A model generated the notes under the pieces. The model was not told the DNA's origin. It saw only the letters and a list, made by a program, of their open reading frames with translations, and ran no database searches. From Gemmatimonadetes bacterium 2013_60CM_65_52 (GTDB lineage Bacteria; Gemmatimonadota; Gemmatimonadetes; Gemmatimonadales; Gemmatimonadaceae): a DNA stretch of 64,000 nt. Within the stretch, counting starts at the first letter, position 1. Each line of letters opens with the position of its first letter. The translations under genes were made by a program, and so were the position numbers. Location of the stretch: NCBI GenBank assembly GCA_002215645.1, contig NGFI01000002.1, forward strand, positions 62,001 through 126,000. The letters are read 5' to 3'. Below are positions 36,308 through 45,790 of the stretch, in pieces.

Positions 36308-38038
36308 ATGGAGATGAAACCGGTGCACGTCGCCCGCACCCCGCAGGTCTACGATGCCATCGTCGTCGGCTCCGGCATCTCGGGCGGCTGGGCGGCCAAG
36401 GAGCTTTGCGAGAAGGGTCTCAAGACCCTCGTCCTCGAGCGCGGCCGCCCACTCAAGCACGGCACCGGCTATGTCACCGAGCACAAGGCGCCCTGGGAGC
36501 TTCCGAATCGGGGACGGCTGAACCCCGAGCCGCTCGAGAAGGACTACTTCATACAGAAGCGCACGGGCTTCCTCGGCGAAGAGAACCTGCACTTCTTCTT
36601 CCGCGACTCGAAGAGTCCGTACGTGGAAGACAAGCCCTTCACCTGGGTGCGCGGCGATCAGGTCGGCGGCAAGTCCCTCATGTGGGGACGCTACACCTTC
36701 CGCCACAGCGACCTCGATTACACCGCAAACCTGCGCGAAGGGATCGCCGTCGATTGGCCGATCCGGTACGCCGACATCGCGCCGTGGTACACCTACGTGG
36801 AGAAGTTCGCCGGCATCAGCGGCGAAAAGCTCGGGCTTCCGCATCTGCCGGATGGACACTTCCAGAAGCCGATTCCGCTGAACGTGGTGGAGAAGGACCT
36901 TCGTCGCCGCATCGAAGCCCTGTACCCGGAGCGCCGTCTCACCATCGCGCGTGCCGCCGTACTCACCGAGCGAATCGGCGACCGGCTGCCGTGCCACTAC
37001 TGTGGTCCGTGTTGGCGCGGCTGTTCAACGGGGAGCTACTTCTCGAGCCTTTCGTCGACTCTTCCCGCTGCCGCGGCCACAGGGAATCTTACGCTGCGCC
37101 CACACAGCGTCGTGCACAGCGTGATTCTCGACGAGAAAAAGGATCGCGCAGTCGGAGTTCGTGTGATCGACGCCGAAACAAAGGAGATGCTCGAGTTCCA
37201 CGCCCGAATCATTTTTCTCTGTGGCTCGACGCTCGGCTCCACGCACGTGCTGCTCAACTCGCGATCGCCTCGTTTCCCCGATGGACTCGGCAGCTCGAGC
37301 GGCGAGCTCGGACACAACCTGATGGATCATCACTTCCAGGTTGGCGCATCCGGCGAAGTGGAGGGGTTCGAGGACCACTATTACTACGGCAACCGTCCGG
37401 TCGGCTTCTATATCCCCCGGTACAGAAACATCAGCGAGACGACGAAGATGGAGACCTTCCTTCGCGGCTACGGCATCGAGGGCGAGGCGGGCCGGCCGAG
37501 TTGGGGCCGAGGCGGCGACATCCCGGAGTTTGGCGCATCGCTCAAGGCCAAGCTGCACGACCCGGGTCCGTGGGAGGTGGGACTCACCGGATTCGGCGAA
37601 ACCCTTCCCCGCCACGAGAACTTCGTCACGCTCGATTCAGAGAAGGTCGACTCTTACGGGATTCCGCAGTTGCGCATCAACTGCTCGTGGGGACCGAACG
37701 AGCTCGCGATGCGGAAGGACATGGCCGCGTCGATGGCGGAGATGCTGGAGCGCTCGGGATTGAAGAAGGTGCGCCCGTACGACGCGTACGTCGAAGGCTC
37801 CATCGGCGCCGAACCGGGACTCGGCATTCATGAAAATGGAACGGCACGCATGGGACGAGATCCGAAGACGTCCGTGCTGAATGGGCACAACCAGGTGTGG
37901 GACGCGCCGAATGTCTTCGTCACAGACGGGGCATGCATGACGTCGTCGCCCTGCCAGAATCCGTCCATCACCTACATGGCGCTCACCGCACGTGCGGTGA
38001 ATTACGCGGTGGCCGAGTCGAAGCGAGGTCGCTTATGA
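36308..38038 (+). CDS. GMC-family oxidoreductase (gluconate 2-dehydrogenase large-subunit type)
   Basis: YDAIVVGSGISGGWAAKELCEKGLKTLVLERGRPLKHGTGY; C-terminal NVFVTDGACMTSSPCQNPSITYMALTARAVNYA. Confidence 0.9.
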   Translation: MEMKPVHVARTPQVYDAIVVGSGISGGWAAKELCEKGLKTLVLERGRPLKHGTGYVTEHKAPWELPNRGRLNPEPLEKDYFIQKRTGFLGEENLHFFFRDSKSPYVEDKPFTWVRGDQVGGKSLMWGRYTFRHSDLDYTANLREGIAVDWPIRYADIAPWYTYVEKFAGISGEKLGLPHLPDGHFQKPIPLNVVEKDLRRRIEALYPERRLTIARAAVLTERIGDRLPCHYCGPCWRGCSTGSYFSSLSSTLPAAAATGNLTLRPHSVVHSVILDEKKDRAVGVRVIDAETKEMLEFHARIIFLCGSTLGSTHVLLNSRSPRFPDGLGSSSGELGHNLMDHHFQVGASGEVEGFEDHYYYGNRPVGFYIPRYRNISETTKMETFLRGYGIEGEAGRPSWGRGGDIPEFGASLKAKLHDPGPWEVGLTGFGETLPRHENFVTLDSEKVDSYGIPQLRINCSWGPNELAMRKDMAASMAEMLERSGLKKVRPYDAYVEGSIGAEPGLGIHENGTARMGRDPKTSVLNGHNQVWDAPNVFVTDGACMTSSPCQNPSITYMALTARAVNYAVAESKRGRL

Positions 38039-38619
38039 ATCGTCGCGATGCGGTCAAGGCGATCGGCGTTCTGCTGGGAGCCGCCGTTACGCCTTCGGTG
38101 GCGCGCGCCGTCGGCGCTGGCTACCGTGCGCCCGCGCCCGGTGTGCCCTTTAAAGTGCTCACGCCACAACAGGGTGAGCTCCTCGGCACGCTCACGGAGC
38201 TCATCATTCCGGCGACCAACACGCCGGGAGCCAGAGCCGCGCGCGTGGACGCGTTCATCGATGGACTGCTCGCGGACGTCTTCCGGGCGGAGGAGCGCAA
38301 GCACTTCCTTGCGGGGCTCGCCGACGTGGACGAACGTGCGCGTGCGGCGCATGGAACAACGTTCCTCGAGCTCACGCCGGAACGACAGGTTGCACTGCTG
38401 ACGGCAATGCAGGAGGAGTCGCGTGTCGCAACGCCACCGCCGCGTCGCCGGCGGGGGCGCCCTATGCCGAGAGCGTTCTTCCCGTGGCTCAAGGAGCTCA
38501 CGCTCGTGGGCTATTACACGTCGGAGGTCGGTGCATCACGGGAGCTCCGGTACGTGCACATTGCGGGACGCTACGACGGAGACATTCCGTATCAGAGGAT
38601 CGGACGCGCGTATTCGTGA
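38035..38619 (+). CDS. Gluconate 2-dehydrogenase subunit 3-family protein
   Basis: MNRRDAVKAIGVLLGAAVTP Tat-like signal; LTPQQGELLGTLTELIIPATNTPGARAARVDAFIDGLLADV; ATGA overlap with the GMC gene. Confidence 0.85.
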   Translation: MNRRDAVKAIGVLLGAAVTPSVARAVGAGYRAPAPGVPFKVLTPQQGELLGTLTELIIPATNTPGARAARVDAFIDGLLADVFRAEERKHFLAGLADVDERARAAHGTTFLELTPERQVALLTAMQEESRVATPPPRRRRGRPMPRAFFPWLKELTLVGYYTSEVGASRELRYVHIAGRYDGDIPYQRIGRAYS

Positions 38620-38637
38620 GCGAGAGCGCGCGCCCCT

Positions 38638-40665
38638 TCAGATCCGCGCGCGTCGTAAGGAGACAGCGTTGAGCGCGACGACAATCGACGACATCGACAT
38701 CAGGAGGGCGGACACCGCCGGCTGAATGGACCAGCCGAGTGAGTGATAGAACGCGCCTGCAGCCACGGGAATTGCCAGCAGGTTGTAGGCGCTCGCCCAC
38801 ACGAGGTTCTGCTTCATCTTCCGCACGGTCGCCTTGCTGAGCCGAATGGCTTTCGCAATGTCGGCCGGGTCTGATCGCATCAGGACGACACGCGCTGCTT
38901 GAGCGGCAACATCTGTCCCTGCTCCGATCGCGATCCCGATGTCGGCCTGTGCCAATGCCGGCGCATCGTTGATTCCGTCGCCCACCATCGCCACCACGCG
39001 CCCTTCCTTCTGAAGGCGCTGAACGTGAACGGCCTTCTCCTCCGGCCGCACCTCGGCGAAGACTTTCTCTATCCCGACCTCGTGGGCCACGCGTTCGGCA
39101 GTGGCCTTGGCGTCGCCGCTGATCAATACGGGCTCCGTTCCCATCGCCTTCAATTCCTCGATTGCGGCGCGGCTCGAGGGACGCACGGCATCTGCAATTC
39201 CGAGAACGCCGAGCACGGCGCCCGCTCGCGCCACGAACACGACCGATTGGCCCGCAGCGGTAAGGCGCGCCGCAACTTCATTCACGGTTGCAAACGCGAC
39301 ACCCTTGTCGTTCAGTAACGCTGCATTGCCGACGAGCACCTCATCGCCGTCGAGGCGGCCGCGAACGCCTTTGCCAGGGATGTTTTCGATGTCGGTGGCC
39401 TTCGCGACAGTGAGCTTCCGATCGTTCGCCGCGCGAACGACGGCTGCCGAGAGGGGATGAGTGGAGGACGATGATACGGATGCCGCGATCGCCAACATGT
39501 CCTCAGGTCGCGCGCCGGCGGTCGGTTCGATATCGGTCACCGTGGGCGAGCCCACCGTGAGCGTGCCGGTCTTGTCCAGCACGATCGTCTGAATGCGACT
39601 CATGCCCTCGAGCGTCGCGGCGTCCTTGATCAGGATGCTGTGTTTGGCGGCTAACCCCGTTCCGACGGCTACCGCCGTGGGAGTCGCAAGTCCAAGCGCA
39701 TCCGGACATGCGATCACGATTGCCGAGATGGCAAAGGTCAACGCCGTGAGAAACGGCGCGTGTGCGAAGAACTTCCAGCCCACGAACGTCGCGACGCCGG
39801 CACCCACGGCCACGACGACGAGCACCGCGGCAGCACGATCGGCGAGACGCTGGCCAGGTGCCTTGGAGTTCTGCGCGCGCTCGACGAGACTCGCGATCTG
39901 CGCGAGAACCGTATCGCTCCCGACCTTCGTGGCCCGAGCGAGCACGGCGCCGCTTACATTGATCGCGCCACCGATGACCGCGTCACCAGCGCGCTTGTGG
40001 ACAGGGTTGCTCTCTCCCGTAATCAACGCCTCGTCCACGTCTGTTTCACCCTCAGTGAGCTCGCCATCCACAGGGATCTTCTCCCCCGGAAGAATTCGAA
40101 GCACGTCGCCGACCGCGACGGCATCGGTTGGAACCATCTCTTCTCTTCCCTCGCGAACGACGCGCGCCCGAGGCGGCACGAGGTCGAGCAGAGCGTGCAG
40201 CGCGTCCGACGTGCCGCGGCGGGCCTTCATCTCCATCCAGTGGCCGAACAACACGAACGTGACGAGCATCGCCGCGGCCTCGTAGTACGCAACGGGATAG
40301 CCGATGATCGTGAGGTACACACTGCTCAGGTACGCCGCGAGCACGCCGACCGCGATGAGAACCGACATGTCGAGCTTACGGTTGCGAAGTGCGTTCGCGG
40401 CACCAGCGATGAAGATCCAACCACTCCAGAACACGACCGGCGTCGAAAGGGCCAATCCGATCCAGCTCGCAACAGGAGGGTGGATCAGCATTGGCAGGCC
40501 CGGCACGTGGCCCGCCATGATCGCAAGCGGAATCGTCAGGACGAGTGCTAGCCAGAAGCGACGCCGCATGTCGGCTTCCATCGCCTTGGCCATGGAGCGA
40601 TCGCTCATCATTGCGGCGTGGTCCTGGCCCGCAGTGCTGTGCTCAGGTCGGCGCACAGTCATCAC
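38638..40665 (-). CDS. Heavy-metal P1B-type ATPase with a CPD motif, no N-terminal HMA domain
   Basis: ITGESNPVHKRAGD, IVIACPDALGLATPTAVAVGTGLAAKHSILIKDAATLE, VLDKTGTLTVG, VAMVGDGINDAPALAQADIGIAIG. Confidence 0.92.
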   Translation of the reverse strand: MMTVRRPEHSTAGQDHAAMMSDRSMAKAMEADMRRRFWLALVLTIPLAIMAGHVPGLPMLIHPPVASWIGLALSTPVVFWSGWIFIAGAANALRNRKLDMSVLIAVGVLAAYLSSVYLTIIGYPVAYYEAAAMLVTFVLFGHWMEMKARRGTSDALHALLDLVPPRARVVREGREEMVPTDAVAVGDVLRILPGEKIPVDGELTEGETDVDEALITGESNPVHKRAGDAVIGGAINVSGAVLARATKVGSDTVLAQIASLVERAQNSKAPGQRLADRAAAVLVVVAVGAGVATFVGWKFFAHAPFLTALTFAISAIVIACPDALGLATPTAVAVGTGLAAKHSILIKDAATLEGMSRIQTIVLDKTGTLTVGSPTVTDIEPTAGARPEDMLAIAASVSSSSTHPLSAAVVRAANDRKLTVAKATDIENIPGKGVRGRLDGDEVLVGNAALLNDKGVAFATVNEVAARLTAAGQSVVFVARAGAVLGVLGIADAVRPSSRAAIEELKAMGTEPVLISGDAKATAERVAHEVGIEKVFAEVRPEEKAVHVQRLQKEGRVVAMVGDGINDAPALAQADIGIAIGAGTDVAAQAARVVLMRSDPADIAKAIRLSKATVRKMKQNLVWASAYNLLAIPVAAGAFYHSLGWSIQPAVSALLMSMSSIVVALNAVSLRRARI

Positions 40666-41338
40666 ACGGCGGTTTTCCTCGAAGGCCTGCGATGCCCTCT
40701 CGAGTAATGATTGGGATCATGACCAATGCTGCCACCGGATCGGCCCACCACCATCCGAGAAGCGCATTCAGTCCAAGCCCGACAAGCACGATGGCCGACA
40801 GATACATGCAAAGGTCCGTCTGTACCGCATCGGCGTGAAGCGCTCGACTACCGAGTCCACTGGCAACCTGTCGCTTGCCGTGCGCGAGCAGCGGCATGAC
40901 GACAACAGACAGAGCTGCAACGACAATGCCGGGAATGGTTTTCGCGGGCGCCTCACGCGACCAAAGCGCATGTCCCGCATCGACCGCGATGTAGACTGCA
41001 AGCCCGATGAAACACGCTCCGATGATCCTGAGACTCAGTCGCTCTGCCACCTCGCGGCGATCAGCGTCGACATCGGCGCGCAACCGCCAAAGCGCGGCCA
41101 CGCTCGACACGACCTCAATGATACTGTCGACACCGAAGCCGATGAGCGCGACGCTGCCCGCAAGAAGCCCCGTGATGATCGCCGCGAGCCCCTCCCCGGC
41201 GTTGTAAATGAGGGTCATGCGGGACAGCCATAGCCCTCGACGCACGAGCGCGGCGCGGCCAGCGGCCTCGTGCAACAAACTGTTGCGCGAAGGCGGGGAT
41301 GACTTTGACGCTCGCTGATCACTTTCCCGTCTTGCCAT
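40643..41338 (-). CDS. Cation diffusion facilitator-family transporter
   Basis: MTLIYNAGEGLAAIITGLLAGSVALIGFGVDSIIEVVSSVAALWRL; LHADAVQTDLCMYLSAIVLVGL; C-terminal CDDC. Confidence 0.85.
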   Translation of the reverse strand: MARRESDQRASKSSPPSRNSLLHEAAGRAALVRRGLWLSRMTLIYNAGEGLAAIITGLLAGSVALIGFGVDSIIEVVSSVAALWRLRADVDADRREVAERLSLRIIGACFIGLAVYIAVDAGHALWSREAPAKTIPGIVVAALSVVVMPLLAHGKRQVASGLGSRALHADAVQTDLCMYLSAIVLVGLGLNALLGWWWADPVAALVMIPIITREGIAGLRGKPPCDDCAPT

Positions 41339-41371
41339 CTGTCACCAGGCTGACCATGGTGCGCGAGGATT

Positions 41372-44300
41372 TCATTCCGTGCCTCCATCTTGTAGATGAA
41401 TGTCTCGCTCACGCCAGAGCGAGTAGACTGCCGGGATGACGGCAAGGGTGAGCACGGTCGACGTGATCATGCCACCCACCATCGGCGCGGCGATCCGTTT
41501 CATGACGTCCGCGCCCGTACCCTGGCTCCAGAGAATCGGAACCAGGCCCGCCATGATCGCCATCACCGTCATCATCTTCGGGCGCACACGTTCGACCGCG
41601 CCTCGTTCAACGGCCGCGTCAATATCTCGCCGGTTGGATAGCGGACCGCTGGCCTGCCGCTCGAGATAGGCGTGGTCCAGGTAGATGAGCATGATCACGC
41701 CCGTTTCGGCAGCCACGCCGGCCAGGGCGATGAAGCCGATCGCGACGGCGACGCTCATGTTGTAATCCAGAATCCACATGAGCCACACACCACCAACGAG
41801 CGCAAACGGTAGTGACAGCATGACGATGAGGCTCTCCGTTACCGAGCGGAAATTGAAGTAGAGCAGCAGGAAGATGATCGCGAGCGTGAGCGGTACGACC
41901 ACGCGGAGCTTTCGGGTCGCACGCTCCAGTGCTTCATACTGCCCGGACCATTCGAGTCGGTACCCCGACGGAAGAACGAGACGTCGAGCGAGGAGCCGCT
42001 TCGCGTCGGCCACATAGCTACCGACGTCACGGCCGAGCACGTCCACGTATACGATGTTGTTCAGATAGGCGTCTTCAGACTTGATGAGCGTCGACCCTCT
42101 CGTCACCTGAATGCGGGCCAATTGCCCGAGCGTCACCTGCTGGCCGGCTGGCGTCGCAACAAGGATGTCCGCCAGCTTCTGCGGATCGTCGCGCAATTCC
42201 CGCGGGTATCTCACCAGCACGGAGTACCGCTCCCGCCCATCGATGACCTGTCCGACGTCCATCCCGCCGGCGGCCGTGGCGAGCGCCGTCTGCACGTCGC
42301 CCGGCGTCATGCCAAATCGCGCCGCCGCATCTCGATCGATCGTAATGTCGAGGTACTTGCCGCCGACAGCTCGCTCCGCGAATACGGTGTTCGTTCCTGG
42401 AACGGCCGGCAGAAGTCCCTCGATCTGTTTGCCGAGGGCGTCCAGTGTATCGAGGCTCCGCCCAAACAGTTTGATGCCCACAGGCGTCTTGATTCCCGTG
42501 GTCAGCATGTCGAGGCGGTTCTTGATCGGCATCGACCACATGTTGCCCACGCCCGGCGTTTTGACGGTGTTGTTGGCCTCGGCCACGATTGAGTCGTACG
42601 ACACGCCGCGCCGCCACTCGCTCCTGTCCTTGAGAATCGCGATGGTCTCGATCATCGACATCGGGGCCATGTCCGTCGCCGACTCTGCGCGGCCGATCTT
42701 GCCGAGGACCATGCGCACTTCCGGGATGCGCGCGAGCGCTGCATCTCGCTGTTGCAGGATCATTTTTGCCTGCGCGGAGCCGACACCGGGAAAGAGCGAT
42801 GGCATGTCCATGATCGAGCCTTCATTCAGCGGCGGCATGAACTCGCTGCCGAGCCGTGTCCACGGGAAGATGGTCGCGATCAGAACCGTGCCCGCAACGA
42901 CGATCGTCTGCCATCGGTGGCGAAGCACAAACTCGATCACCGGACGGTACAGGCGAATCAGAACGCGATTCACGGGATTGGCCGCCTCTGGCCTCACGCC
43001 CCGCCGAATGACCAGTCCCATCATCACCGGCACGAGCGTGATGGACAGCAGCGAGGCCGATGCCATGGAAAGAGTTTTCGTCCACGCAAGCGGTTTGAAG
43101 AGGCGCCCCTCCTGTGCCTCGAGCGCGAATACAGGCAAGAACGACACTGTTATAATCAACAGCGACACGAAGAGCGCCGGCCCAACCTCCTGCGCCGAGT
43201 CGACGACCAGGTCCCAGTGGGAGCGCGGGCTCCCGTCGCGTTCGTTGCGCTCGATGTGCTTGTGAAGGTTCTCCACCATGACGATCGCCGCGTCGATCAT
43301 TGCGCCGATCGCGATGGCGATACCGCCCAAGCTCATGATGTTCGCATTCAGCCCAAGCCCTTTCATCGCGAGCAGGGCCATGAGAATGCCGAGCGGCAGC
43401 GTAAGAATGGCGACGAGCGCGCTTTCTGCGTGCAATAGAAAGAGAACGGTTACAAGCGCCACGATGATCGACTCCTCGACGAGCTTGCCGCGGAGCGTGT
43501 GGATCGCCGCCTCGATAAGACCCGAGCGATCATATCCGTTCACGAACACCACGCCCTTCGGAAGCGCCCTCTGGATCTCGGCCATCTTCGCCTTTACGCC
43601 GTTGATCACGTCGAGCGGGTTCCCGCCGTACCGCATGACCACCCAACCGGTCACGATCTCCCCACGACCATCAAGGTCCGCAATGCCGCGCCGGATGTCC
43701 GGACCGATCTGCACGTTCGCGACGTCCGAGAGCATGATCGGCGTTCCCCCCGTGCCCACGCCGAGCGCCACGCGGCGAATGTCGTCGAGATTCTGGAATC
43801 GACCGCGCGCGCGAACCACGTACTCGTTGCCGCTCATCTCCAGGACGCGTCCGCCCACGTCGGCGTTCGAGTTGCGCACGGCGTCGGTGACGCGACTGAG
43901 TGGAATCCGATAGGCCAGCAGCTTGGCAGGATCTACCTCGATCTGGTATTGCTTCGCGAAGCCGCCGAACGAGGCGACCTCGGCGACTCCGGACACCGAC
44001 GTGAGCGCCGGTCGTACCGTCCAGTCCTGGAGCCCGCGAATTTGGGCGAGATTGAGCTTCCCGGTGGTGTCTGTGAGGATGTACTGCATGACCCAGCCGA
44101 CGCCGGTGGCGTCCGGCCCAAGCGTCGGCTGCGCACCCTCCGGCAGCTTGTTGCGCACGCCGTTCAGATACTCGAGCACTCGGCTTCGTGCCCAGTAGAG
44201 ATCCGTGTTGTCCTCGAAGACGACGTAGACGGCGGACAACCCGAACTGGCTCATGCCGCGCACGAACTTGATCTTCGGGACCTTCAGCAGCTCCGTCGAC

Positions 44301-44506
44301 AGCGGATAGGTGACCTGGTCTTCGACGAGCTGCGGCGCTTGCCCCGGCCACTCGGTCATGACGATTACTTGCACGTCCGACAAATCCGGAATGGCGTCGA
44401 CGGGCGTGTGGAACAGTGCCCAGAGGCCGGCGAGCGTCACGGCGACGGTGCCGAGGATGACCAGCAGTTTGTGACGCACCGACCACGCAATGATGTATTG
44501 CAGCAT
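41372..44506 (-). CDS. CusA/CzcA-family heavy-metal efflux RND transporter
   Basis: MLQYIIAWSVRHKLLVILGTVAVTLAGLWALFHTPVDAIPDLSDVQVIVMTEWPGQAPQLVEDQVTYPLSTELLKVPKIKFVRGMSQFG. Confidence 0.95.
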   Translation of the reverse strand: MLQYIIAWSVRHKLLVILGTVAVTLAGLWALFHTPVDAIPDLSDVQVIVMTEWPGQAPQLVEDQVTYPLSTELLKVPKIKFVRGMSQFGLSAVYVVFEDNTDLYWARSRVLEYLNGVRNKLPEGAQPTLGPDATGVGWVMQYILTDTTGKLNLAQIRGLQDWTVRPALTSVSGVAEVASFGGFAKQYQIEVDPAKLLAYRIPLSRVTDAVRNSNADVGGRVLEMSGNEYVVRARGRFQNLDDIRRVALGVGTGGTPIMLSDVANVQIGPDIRRGIADLDGRGEIVTGWVVMRYGGNPLDVINGVKAKMAEIQRALPKGVVFVNGYDRSGLIEAAIHTLRGKLVEESIIVALVTVLFLLHAESALVAILTLPLGILMALLAMKGLGLNANIMSLGGIAIAIGAMIDAAIVMVENLHKHIERNERDGSPRSHWDLVVDSAQEVGPALFVSLLIITVSFLPVFALEAQEGRLFKPLAWTKTLSMASASLLSITLVPVMMGLVIRRGVRPEAANPVNRVLIRLYRPVIEFVLRHRWQTIVVAGTVLIATIFPWTRLGSEFMPPLNEGSIMDMPSLFPGVGSAQAKMILQQRDAALARIPEVRMVLGKIGRAESATDMAPMSMIETIAILKDRSEWRRGVSYDSIVAEANNTVKTPGVGNMWSMPIKNRLDMLTTGIKTPVGIKLFGRSLDTLDALGKQIEGLLPAVPGTNTVFAERAVGGKYLDITIDRDAAARFGMTPGDVQTALATAAGGMDVGQVIDGRERYSVLVRYPRELRDDPQKLADILVATPAGQQVTLGQLARIQVTRGSTLIKSEDAYLNNIVYVDVLGRDVGSYVADAKRLLARRLVLPSGYRLEWSGQYEALERATRKLRVVVPLTLAIIFLLLYFNFRSVTESLIVMLSLPFALVGGVWLMWILDYNMSVAVAIGFIALAGVAAETGVIMLIYLDHAYLERQASGPLSNRRDIDAAVERGAVERVRPKMMTVMAIMAGLVPILWSQGTGADVMKRIAAPMVGGMITSTVLTLAVIPAVYSLWRERDIHLQDGGTE

Positions 44507-44515
44507 GGTCGTCGC

Positions 44516-45790
44516 CTATGGCTTCGGAGTGGTCTTCTTCGCGACGACCGGGGCGGGCATCGCCATGCCGGGCATGTCCGGCATGTTCTGCTTCCGGCTC
44601 ACGACGCCGGAATTCATCTGACCGATCATCGACCGCATCACTTCGGCCAGGTTGGATTCGGAGTCGAGGAGGAACTGCGCCGATGTCACGACGCGTTGCC
44701 CTGGCTCCAATCCCGCGAGCACTTCGGTGTAGTCGGACGTGACGGCGCCGAGCTCGATGTCGTGCGGCATGAGCGAGCCTCCGCCCATATCGACAAACAC
44801 GACATTTCGTTCGCCAGTCCGCAGCACCGCCGAGTTGGGTACCGTGAGCGCAGTTCGCGTCGGCGTGATGAGTTGCACCGTGGCATACATCCCCGGCTTC
44901 AACAGACCGCCGGTGTTGGAAACCTCAACGCGCGCGCGAATGGCTCGCGACGTGCTGTCCAGCGTCGGATAGACGTAGGTCACCCGACCCCTCAATGGGT
45001 GTCCCACGAGCCCGGTGATCTGAATGTCGGCGGCAGTGCCCGTCCGAACGGCCGCCGCGTCTGCCTCGCGTAGTTGTATATCGATCCAGACTGCCGATAG
45101 GTCAGCGATTGTGTAAAGCGGTTGGCCACTCATGATCGATTGCCCTTCAACCACTTGCTTGCCAATCACAACGCTGCCCGCCGGGGCATACAGCGTGAGG
45201 GTTCGACGGGGTTGTCCGGTTCGAATCACCTCGTCGATTTGTGCCTCGGTGACGTCCCAAAGCCGGAGTCGCCGCCTTGCTGCGGCGACTAGATCATTAC
45301 CGGTGCCCGGAACGCCAGGCACTGCACCGCGACCGAGCTCCCGCTGAAGTTGGCTGGCCAGCAGCAACTCATGCTGCGCCGCAAGAAGATCCGGCGAAAA
45401 CACGTCGAGCAACGCTTGTCCGCGTCGAACAGGCTGGCCTGTCGCGTTCACATGGAGCCGCTCGACAAAGCCGCCAAACTTCGGCGTTACCTGAACAAGC
45501 CGCGTTTCGTCGACGGCAACGATACCCGTGGTTCGGGCTGTCGTCACGAGGCGTCGCACATCGACGGTGCCAAACGTCACGCCGAATTGTCGAATTTGGC
45601 TTGCGGTCAGTTTCGCTGAGCCGTTGTCGGCCATGTCCATGCCGGACATTCCCGACATGGCACTCGCCGACGATGACTTTGCGGGCGTCGCGGGGGGAAT
45701 CGACTTGCTGCCACGCGAAGCGAGAGTCGCCCAAACGATGCCGGCGAGTAGCACCCCCGCCAGCGCGAACCAGACGTTGCGGCGCCTCAT
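44516..45790 (-). CDS. CusB-like RND periplasmic adaptor subunit
   Basis: Membrane-fusion-protein pattern (GGFVERLHVNATGQPVRRGQALLDVFSPDLLAAQHELL); Met-rich tracts MSGMSGMDMADNG and MPDMPGMAMPAP. Confidence 0.92.
   Translation of the reverse strand: MRRRNVWFALAGVLLAGIVWATLASRGSKSIPPATPAKSSSASAMSGMSGMDMADNGSAKLTASQIRQFGVTFGTVDVRRLVTTARTTGIVAVDETRLVQVTPKFGGFVERLHVNATGQPVRRGQALLDVFSPDLLAAQHELLLASQLQRELGRGAVPGVPGTGNDLVAAARRRLRLWDVTEAQIDEVIRTGQPRRTLTLYAPAGSVVIGKQVVEGQSIMSGQPLYTIADLSAVWIDIQLREADAAAVRTGTAADIQITGLVGHPLRGRVTYVYPTLDSTSRAIRARVEVSNTGGLLKPGMYATVQLITPTRTALTVPNSAVLRTGERNVVFVDMGGGSLMPHDIELGAVTSDYTEVLAGLEPGQRVVTSAQFLLDSESNLAEVMRSMIGQMNSGVVSRKQNMPDMPGMAMPAPVVAKKTTPKP

Noticed and set aside
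36220-37833. 537-aa plus-strand ORF
   Set aside because: Out-of-frame shadow of the GMC oxidoreductase; Arg/Pro/Ser-rich sequence with no domain.
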